NCBI RefSeq assembly: GCF_034043515.1
Contig: NZ_CP138214.1
Location: 620,001 to 684,000, forward strand
Source of the DNA: Pseudomonas sp. MUP55
GTDB lineage: Bacteria > Pseudomonadota > Gammaproteobacteria > Pseudomonadales > Pseudomonadaceae
Direction: 5' to 3'
Length of the DNA: 64,000 bases
The position numbers were made by a program, and so were the translations under genes. Under the pieces are notes generated by a model. The model worked only from the letters and a program-made list of their open reading frames with translations. It made no database searches and had not been told where the DNA came from. Below are positions 58,498 to 64,000 of this stretch, in pieces (position 1 is the first letter of the stretch; each line of letters opens with the position of its first letter).

Positions 58498-59988
58498 ATG
58501 GTTGCCGCATTGCTTGACCGTCTCGGGGTAGACCCGGCGCTGTACCAGGCGGGCACACAGCCCGTGCATTCGCCGATCGATGGCAGCCGCATCGGCAGCG
58601 TGCACTGGGAAGGCGCCGCCGAGGTGGAGCAGCAGGTCAGTCGTGCCGAGCATGCATTCGAAGCCTGGCGCAAAGTGCCGGCCCCGCGTCGCGGCGAGCT
58701 GGTGCGCCAGTTCGGCGATGTGTTGCGCCAGTACAAGGCCGACCTGGGCGAGCTGGTCTCCTGGGAAGCCGGCAAGATCACCCAGGAAGGCCTTGGCGAA
58801 GTACAGGAAATGATCGACATCTGCGACTTCGCCGTCGGCTTGTCGCGCCAGCTCTACGGCTTGACCATCGCTTCCGAGCGCCCCGGTCACCATATGCGTG
58901 AAACCTGGCACCCGCTGGGTGTGGTCGGCGTGATCAGCGCGTTCAACTTCCCGGTCGCCGTGTGGGCGTGGAACACCACGCTGGCGCTGGTGTGCGGCAA
59001 CGCGGTGATCTGGAAACCCTCGGAAAAGACCCCGCTCACCGCACTGGCCTGCCAGGCGTTGTTCGAGCGCGTGTTGAAGAATTTCAAGGACGCACCGCAG
59101 TACCTCAGCCAATTGATTATCGGCGGCCGCGACGCCGGCGCCGCGCTGGTGGATGACCCGCGCGTGGCGCTGATCAGCGCCACCGGCAGCACCCGCATGG
59201 GTCGCGAAGTGGCGCCGAAAGTCGCCGCACGCTTTGCCCGCAGCATCCTCGAACTGGGCGGCAACAACGCGATGATACTCGGCTCAAGCGCCGACCTGGA
59301 CATGGCCGTGCGCGCCATTCTGTTCAGTGCGGTCGGCACCGCCGGCCAGCGTTGCACCACCCTGCGCCGACTGATCGCCCACGAATCGGTCAAGGCCGAA
59401 ATCGTCACCCGCCTCAAGGCCGCCTACGCCAAGGTGCGCATCGGCCACCCGCTGGAAGGCAACCTGATCGGCCCGCTGATCGACAAGCATGGCTTCGACA
59501 ACATGCAGGATGCCCTGGAGCAAGCATTGAGCGAAGGCGGCAAGGTGTTCGGCGGCAAGCGCCAGCTGGAAGACCAGTTCCCCAACGCTTACTACGTGTC
59601 GCCGGCGATTGTGGAAATGCCCGAGCAGAGCGACGTGGTGTGCACCGAAACCTTCGCGCCGATTCTGTATGTGATCGGCTACACCGACTTCGCCGAAGCC
59701 CTGCGCCTGAACAACGCAGTGCCACAAGGCTTGTCGTCGTGCATTTTCACCACTGACGTGCGCGAAGCCGAGCAGTTCATGTCGGCGGTGGGCAGCGACT
59801 GCGGCATTGCCAACGTCAACATCGGCCCGAGTGGGGCGGAAATTGGCGGTGCGTTTGGCGGCGAGAAAGAGACCGGCGGCGGGCGTGAGTCAGGCTCGGA
59901 TGCATGGCGCGGGTATATGCGTCGCCAGACCAATACCGTGAACTACTCGCTGGAATTGCCATTGGCCCAAGGCATCACCTTCGACTGA
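58498..59988 (+). CDS. amaB: Piperidine-6-carboxylate (alpha-aminoadipate semialdehyde) dehydrogenase
   Basis: A 496-residue ALDH7-family aldehyde dehydrogenase. The catalytic Cys lies in AGQRCTTLRR near residue 286 and the general-base Glu in LELGGNNAM near 264. The family feature NPWGXVG-like HPLGVVGVISAFNFPVAVWAWN is near 139-160. In pipecolate/D-lysine breakdown it oxidises the piperideine-6-carboxylate or open semialdehyde to aminoadipate. Assignment to amaB relies on the neighbouring amaA-like oxidase and LysR gene. AAGGAG precedes the ATG. Confidence 0.9.
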   Translation: MVAALLDRLGVDPALYQAGTQPVHSPIDGSRIGSVHWEGAAEVEQQVSRAEHAFEAWRKVPAPRRGELVRQFGDVLRQYKADLGELVSWEAGKITQEGLGEVQEMIDICDFAVGLSRQLYGLTIASERPGHHMRETWHPLGVVGVISAFNFPVAVWAWNTTLALVCGNAVIWKPSEKTPLTALACQALFERVLKNFKDAPQYLSQLIIGGRDAGAALVDDPRVALISATGSTRMGREVAPKVAARFARSILELGGNNAMILGSSADLDMAVRAILFSAVGTAGQRCTTLRRLIAHESVKAEIVTRLKAAYAKVRIGHPLEGNLIGPLIDKHGFDNMQDALEQALSEGGKVFGGKRQLEDQFPNAYYVSPAIVEMPEQSDVVCTETFAPILYVIGYTDFAEALRLNNAVPQGLSSCIFTTDVREAEQFMSAVGSDCGIANVNIGPSGAEIGGAFGGEKETGGGRESGSDAWRGYMRRQTNTVNYSLELPLAQGITFD

Positions 59989-60012
59989 AGCCTCAAGTCG
60001 ACGTGAAGGCAA

Positions 60013-60101
60013 TGTGGGAGGGGGCTTGCCCCCGATAGCGGTGGGTCAGCTGTGCATGGGTTGGCTGACACGCCGCCATCGGGGGCAAGCCCCCTCCCAC
60101 A
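60013..60101. repeat. REPIN between amaB and amaA
   Basis: Convergent pair TGTGGGAGGGGGCTTGCCCC ... GGGGGCAAGCCCCCTCCCAC between two co-directional genes, where it may set relative expression. Confidence 0.9.
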
Positions 60102-60163
60102 GTTGATTGGGTTTGCACGTCAAAATAATTGTTGTTTGTTAGGTTTCATCCCGGAGTCTGGCA

Positions 60164-61447
60164 ATGGCACTACGTGAAACATGTTTGTGGGAACACCTCA
60201 CCCCCAGCCGTCCGGATCGCGCCGCACTTAAGGGCGAGATCAAGGCGGATGTGTGCGTGATCGGCGCCGGTATCACCGGTTTGTCGGCAGCCATTCACTT
60301 GCTCGAGCAGGGCAAAAGCGTCGTCGTGCTGGAGGCCCATCGCACCGGGCACGGCGGTTCGGGGCGCAACGTCGGGCTGGTCAACGCTGGCCTGTGGATC
60401 CCGCCGGACGAGATCGAAGCCGGTTTCGGCGAAGCGGTGGGCAGTCAGCTCAATCGCATGCTCGGCGCCGCCCCGGCGCTGGTCTTCAGCCTGATCGACA
60501 AATACAACATCGACTGCCAATTACGCCGCGAGGGCACCTTGCACATGGCGCACAACGCCCGCGGCGAGGCGGATTTGCGCAGTCGTGAAGAACAGTGGAA
60601 GCGCCGGGGCGCGCCGGTCGAGTTGCTGACCGGGCAAGCGTGCGAACACGCCACCGGCACCAGCAAAATTGCCGCCGCGTTGCTGGACCGACGCGCCGGC
60701 ACCTTGAACCCCATGGCCTACACCAGCGGTCTGGCGAATGCGGCCGTCGGATTGGGCGGGCAGTTATTCGACCATTCCCCCGTCACCCAGCTTGAGCGCC
60801 AGGGCGCCGACTGGCTGGTGCAGACCGCCCAGGGCGCGGTGCGCGCCGCGCAGGTGGTGATCGCCTCCAATGCCTACACCGAAGGCGAATGGACCGAGCT
60901 GCGTCGTAACTTCTTCCCCGGTTATTACTACCAGGTCGCGTCGGCGCCGCTCACCGATGACGCCGCCGCGCGCATCCTGCCCGGCGGCCAGGGCTCATGG
61001 GACACGCGCCAGGTGCTGAGCAGCATTCGCCGGGACGCCGAGGGCCGCCTGTTGCTCGGCAGCCTGGGCAATGGCAACCAGAAACCGGCCTGGTTCCTCA
61101 AGGCGTGGGCCGATCGGGTGCAGCAGCACTACTTCCCGTACCTCAAATCGGTGCAGTGGGAATACACCTGGACCGGCTGCATCGCCTTTACGCCCGATCA
61201 CCTGATGCGCTTGTTCGAGCCGGCGCCCGGGCTGGTGTCGGTCACCGGTTATAACGGACGCGGGGTCACCACCGGCAGCGTGGTCGGCAAGGCATTTGCC
61301 GACTATCTGTGTCACCAGAATCCCCAGGCGCTGCCGATCCCCTTTGCACCGATGCAGCCACTGGCGGGGGCCGGCTTGCGCAGTTGCCTGTATGAAGCAG
61401 GCTTTTCGCTGTATCACGCGGGCCAATGCCTGCGGATCGTGATCTGA
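60164..61447 (+). CDS. amaA: FAD-dependent L-pipecolate oxidase
   Basis: A 427-residue DAO-type flavoprotein oxidase. The FAD dinucleotide motif VCVIGAGITGLSAAIHLLEQGKSVVVLE covers about residues 30-57, and a C-terminal NGRGVTTGSVVGKAFADYL segment near 365-383 closes the FAD site. It should oxidise L-pipecolate to piperideine-6-carboxylate, the substrate of amaB just upstream. The amaB-amaA order with a LysR neighbour matches P. putida. Other amine or amino-acid oxidase activities cannot be ruled out by sequence alone. A weak hairpin (61468-61490) follows. Confidence 0.88.
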   Translation: MALRETCLWEHLTPSRPDRAALKGEIKADVCVIGAGITGLSAAIHLLEQGKSVVVLEAHRTGHGGSGRNVGLVNAGLWIPPDEIEAGFGEAVGSQLNRMLGAAPALVFSLIDKYNIDCQLRREGTLHMAHNARGEADLRSREEQWKRRGAPVELLTGQACEHATGTSKIAAALLDRRAGTLNPMAYTSGLANAAVGLGGQLFDHSPVTQLERQGADWLVQTAQGAVRAAQVVIASNAYTEGEWTELRRNFFPGYYYQVASAPLTDDAAARILPGGQGSWDTRQVLSSIRRDAEGRLLLGSLGNGNQKPAWFLKAWADRVQQHYFPYLKSVQWEYTWTGCIAFTPDHLMRLFEPAPGLVSVTGYNGRGVTTGSVVGKAFADYLCHQNPQALPIPFAPMQPLAGAGLRSCLYEAGFSLYHAGQCLRIVI

Positions 61448-61467
61448 TCCGCGAAATAGCGCGCAGA

Positions 61468-61490
61468 AGCCGGCATTTTCTTAGCCGGCT
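61468..61490 (+). terminator. Hairpin after amaA
   Basis: AGCCGGC / GCCGGCT arms with a 9-base AT-rich loop, 20 bases after the stop; no T-run. The rest of the 370-base gap to the next gene is non-coding and leads to a sigma-54 promoter. Confidence 0.55.
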
Positions 61491-61736
61491 AACCATCTGT
61501 ATTGGTGCAAGTCGTAGCAATCGCGCACTGTAAATGTGCAGTTCCGTTACGCCCAGGGTTACAGGTGGTGGAGCTGTCGTTTATCGCTGCGGTTGCAGGT
61601 GCCACCGCTCAAGGTTGTACTTTTTTGGCTGATTGGTTGCACCTATCGGGGCTAGACGGTTGCACGTACTGGCAAAAGGACCCGAAACGCCTGCAATAAC
61701 AATGACACCGTGTCTTTTTGAAGAATAAAAACGTAA

Positions 61737-61752
61737 TGGCACGCGGCTTGCT
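61737..61752 (+). promoter_or_regulatory. Sigma-54 promoter of the amino-acid ABC operon
   Basis: TGGCACG-CGGC-TTGCT is a full -24/-12 match, with GG and GC exactly 10 bases apart. It lies 70 bases before the binding-protein start. The ~240-base region upstream has several TTGCACC/GGTGCA-like half-sites where an enhancer-binding protein could act. Confidence 0.88.
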
Positions 61753-61821
61753 CTGAGCTTTCGGTGAAAGGTTTGAATGCAAGTTGTCGTGCCAAAAATC
61801 AAAAATATCGGAGCACCACTC

Positions 61822-62958
61822 ATGTCCCAGACGTTTTACAAGAAAGGTTTTCTGGCCCTCGCCGTTGCAGCGGCGCTGGGTGTTTCTACGTTTGTTCAAG
61901 CTGATGTGAAAATCGGTGTGGCAGGCCCTATGACGGGCGCCAACGCCGCTTTCGGTGAGCAGTACATGAAGGGTGCCCAGGCGGCAGCCGATGAGGTCAA
62001 CAAGGCGGGTGGCATCAACGGCGAGAAGATCGTATTGGTGGCCGGCGATGACGCCTGCGAGCCAAAACAGGCAGTGGCGGTGGCTAACCGTCTGGCCGAC
62101 CAGGACAAAGTGATCGGCGTGGTCGGGCACTTCTGCTCGTCCAACACCATCCCCGCCTCCGAGGTGTATGACGAAGCAGGCATCATCGCAATCACCCCAG
62201 GCTCTACCAACCCACAGGTGACCGAGCGCGGCCTGGGCGCCATGTTCCGCATGTGCGGGCGTGACGACCAGCAAGGCATCGTTGCCGGCGACTACATCGT
62301 CGACGTGCTCAAGGGCAAGAAAATCGCGGTCATCAACGACAAGGACACCTACGGCAAAGGCCTGGCCGACGCCACCGCGGCTCAGCTGACCAAGCGCGGC
62401 GTGAAGCCGGTGCTCGAAGAAGGCCTGACCCGTGGCGAGAAAGACTTCAGCGCCCTGGTCACCAAGATCCGCTCCCTGGGCGCCGACGTCGTGTACTTCG
62501 GTGGCCTGCATCCTGAAGCCGGCCCGCTGGTTCGCCAGATCCGTGAAGCCGGCCTGAAAGACGTCAAGTTCATGTCCGATGACGGCGTGGTCACCGACGA
62601 ACTGGTAGCGACCGCCGGTGGCGCGCAGTACGTGGACGGCGTGTACATGACCTTCGGCGCCGACCCGCGCCTGCTGCCGGACAGCAAGGCTGTGGTGGAG
62701 CAATTCCGCAAAAACGGCACCGAGCCGGAAGGCTACACCCTGTACGCCTACGCCTCGATTCAGGCCCTGGCCGCCGGCTTCAACGGTGCCAAGTCCAACA
62801 AGGGCGAGGATGCTGCCAAGTGGTTGAAGGCCAACCCGGTCCAGACCGTCATGGGCAAGAAAGAGTGGGACACCAAGGGCGACCTGAAAATCTCCGACTA
62901 CGTGGTGTACCAGTGGGACAAAGACGGCAAATACCACCAGCTGGAAAAGCAGAAGTAA
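61822..62958 (+). CDS. Branched-chain-type amino-acid ABC transporter binding protein
   Basis: A 378-residue periplasmic type I binding protein (LivK/BraC class). Signal peptide cleaves after FVQA near residue 26. The mature chain shows KIGVAGPMTGANAAFGEQY, DDACEPKQAVAVANRL near residues 75-90 and VVYFGGLHPEAGPL near 225-238. It is a paralogue of the classic BraC rather than BraC itself by its N-terminal sequence, so the ligand may not be leucine/isoleucine/valine. The gene lies just downstream of amaBA, and its promoter is sigma-54 type. ATG at 61822 chosen; the frame opens 45 bases earlier without a signal-like start. Confidence 0.92.
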   Translation: MSQTFYKKGFLALAVAAALGVSTFVQADVKIGVAGPMTGANAAFGEQYMKGAQAAADEVNKAGGINGEKIVLVAGDDACEPKQAVAVANRLADQDKVIGVVGHFCSSNTIPASEVYDEAGIIAITPGSTNPQVTERGLGAMFRMCGRDDQQGIVAGDYIVDVLKGKKIAVINDKDTYGKGLADATAAQLTKRGVKPVLEEGLTRGEKDFSALVTKIRSLGADVVYFGGLHPEAGPLVRQIREAGLKDVKFMSDDGVVTDELVATAGGAQYVDGVYMTFGADPRLLPDSKAVVEQFRKNGTEPEGYTLYAYASIQALAAGFNGAKSNKGEDAAKWLKANPVQTVMGKKEWDTKGDLKISDYVVYQWDKDGKYHQLEKQK

Positions 62959-62969
62959 GCCTTACAGTT

Positions 62970-63005
62970 CCCTTGTGGGAGGGGGCTTGCCCCCTCCCAC
63001 AAGGG
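62970..63005 (+). repeat. Collapsed REP hairpin between binding protein and permease
   Basis: Perfect 16-bp stem CCCTTGTGGGAGGGGG / CCCCCTCCCACAAGGG with a CTTG loop, 11 bases after the binding-protein stop. There is no T-run, so it more likely stabilises the binding-protein mRNA or attenuates than fully terminates. Confidence 0.85.
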
Positions 63006-63092
63006 GACAGGGTTGTGTTCAAAGTCTGTCTTTTCCTCCAGAAGCGCCGCACACCCACCGGTGTGCAGGTGCTCACCGCGTGAGATTGCGTT

Positions 63093-64000
63093 ATGGATGG
63101 TATTTTCCTGCAGCAACTGGTCAATGGCCTGACCCTCGGGTCGGTCTACGGCCTGATCGCCATCGGCTATACAATGGTCTATGGCATCATTGGCATGATC
63201 AACTTCGCCCACGGCGAGGTTTATATGATTTCCGCTTACCTCGCGGCGATCAGTCTGGCACTGCTGGCTTACTTCGGCATCGAATCCTTCCCGCTGCTCA
63301 TTCTCGGCACCCTGATCTTCACCGTGGTCGTCACCGGCGTGTACGGTTGGGTCATCGAGCGTGTCGCCTACAAGCCGCTGCGTAACTCCACTCGACTGGC
63401 TCCGCTGATCAGCGCCATCGGCATTTCGCTGATTCTGCAGAACTACGCGCAGATCGCCCAGGGCGCCAAGCAACAAGGCATTCCCACCCTGCTGGCCGGC
63501 GCCTGGCGCGTCGATATCGGCACCGGGTTCGTGCAACTGACCTACACCAAAGTGTTCATCCTCGTGGCGGCCTTCGCCGGCATGGCGTTGCTCACCTACA
63601 TCATCAAATACACCAAGCTTGGCCGCATGTGCCGGGCCACCCAGCAAGACCGCAAGATGGCCTCGATCCTGGGCATCAACACCGACCGCGTGATCTCCTA
63701 CGTATTCGTCATCGGCGCCGCCATGGCCGCGCTGGCCGGCGTGCTGATCACCCTCAATTACGGCACCTTCGACTTCTATGCCGGCTTCATCATCGGCATC
63801 AAGGCATTTACCGCAGCGGTACTCGGCGGCATCGGCTCCCTGCCTGGGGCGATGCTGGGCGGGATCATCCTGGGTATCTCCGAGTCGCTGTTTTCGGGGT
63901 TGATCAACTCCGACTACAAAGACGTGTTCAGTTTCTCCCTGCTGGTGGTGATTCTGATTTTCCGTCCCCAGGGCCTGCTTGGTCGCCCACTCGTGGCGAA
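63093..64000 (+). CDS. Branched-chain-type amino-acid ABC permease LivH/BraD type (3' end outside window)
   Basis: The first inner-membrane permease of the operon. 302 codons are present and homologues are about 305 residues, so only the last few are missing. Typical features: LVNGLTLGSVYGLIAIGYTMVYGIIGMINFAHGEVYM at the start, about eight helices, the GRMCRATQQDRKMASILGIN coupling loop near residues 180-200, and GGIGSLPGAMLGGIILGISE near the end. It should pair with a LivM-type permease and LivG/LivF ATPases beyond the window. The gap of 134 bases from the binding-protein gene contains the REP hairpin. Confidence 0.94.
   Translation, partial: MDGIFLQQLVNGLTLGSVYGLIAIGYTMVYGIIGMINFAHGEVYMISAYLAAISLALLAYFGIESFPLLILGTLIFTVVVTGVYGWVIERVAYKPLRNSTRLAPLISAIGISLILQNYAQIAQGAKQQGIPTLLAGAWRVDIGTGFVQLTYTKVFILVAAFAGMALLTYIIKYTKLGRMCRATQQDRKMASILGINTDRVISYVFVIGAAMAALAGVLITLNYGTFDFYAGFIIGIKAFTAAVLGGIGSLPGAMLGGIILGISESLFSGLINSDYKDVFSFSLLVVILIFRPQGLLGRPLVA

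Overview
The window is chromosomal DNA from a Pseudomonas of the fluorescens group. The gene order from parE/parC through serB, psd, motAB, rsgA, orn, queG, the amiB-mutL-miaA-hfq-hflX-hflKC block, hisZ, purA, rnr-rlmB and rpsF-rpsR-rplI-dnaB is classic Pseudomonas. The DNA is GC-rich with G/C-ending codons, and the intergenic gaps carry the GTGGGAGGGGGCTTGCCCCCGA-type REP/REPIN repeats typical of fluorescens-group genomes. Most of the window is core genome; no phage, insertion sequence or CRISPR array was seen.

Layout. 1-4722: topoisomerase IV genes parE (5' end cut off) and parC, separated by a phytase-like secreted protein and a 25-codon micro-ORF. 4723-12230: a PqiC-like lipoprotein, a membrane protein divergent from serB, then psd, rhdA and an HDOD-domain gene on the minus strand. 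12303-14266: motAB behind a sigma-28 promoter. 14434-18911: rsgA, orn, a TRIC-type channel, queG and nnrD. 18899-27498: the cell-wall/repair/RNA/protease superoperon tsaE-amiB-mutL-miaA-hfq-hflX-hflK-hflC. 27791-32396: hisZ, purA and a chemoreceptor. 32493-35111: a two-gene Fe(III)-type ABC system without an ATPase gene. 35213-35602: two tandem tRNA-Leu(CAG) genes, each with its own promoter and terminator. 35764-43046: rnr-rlmB and the ribosomal/replication cluster. 43143-45446: a YgiQ-type radical SAM gene.

45656-54047 is the most unusual stretch. It opens with a bicistronic unit of unknown function whose first gene is interrupted by an in-frame amber codon. A three-gene amidoligase-type cluster follows (transglutaminase-DUF2126, circularly permuted ATP-grasp fused to alpha-E, second transglutaminase) behind a sigma-54-like promoter. 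From its domains this cluster should make or modify peptide-like amide bonds, but its product is not known to me.

54160-64000 is metabolic: a small lysine-rich protein, azurin with an Anr-type box, NAD salvage genes pncB-nadE, then a LysR regulator divergent from amaB and amaA (pipecolate/D-lysine catabolism). A sigma-54-preceded branched-chain-type amino-acid ABC transporter starts at the right end; its permease gene runs off the edge. Three REP sequence families are spread through the gaps, including one 68-bp perfect palindrome.
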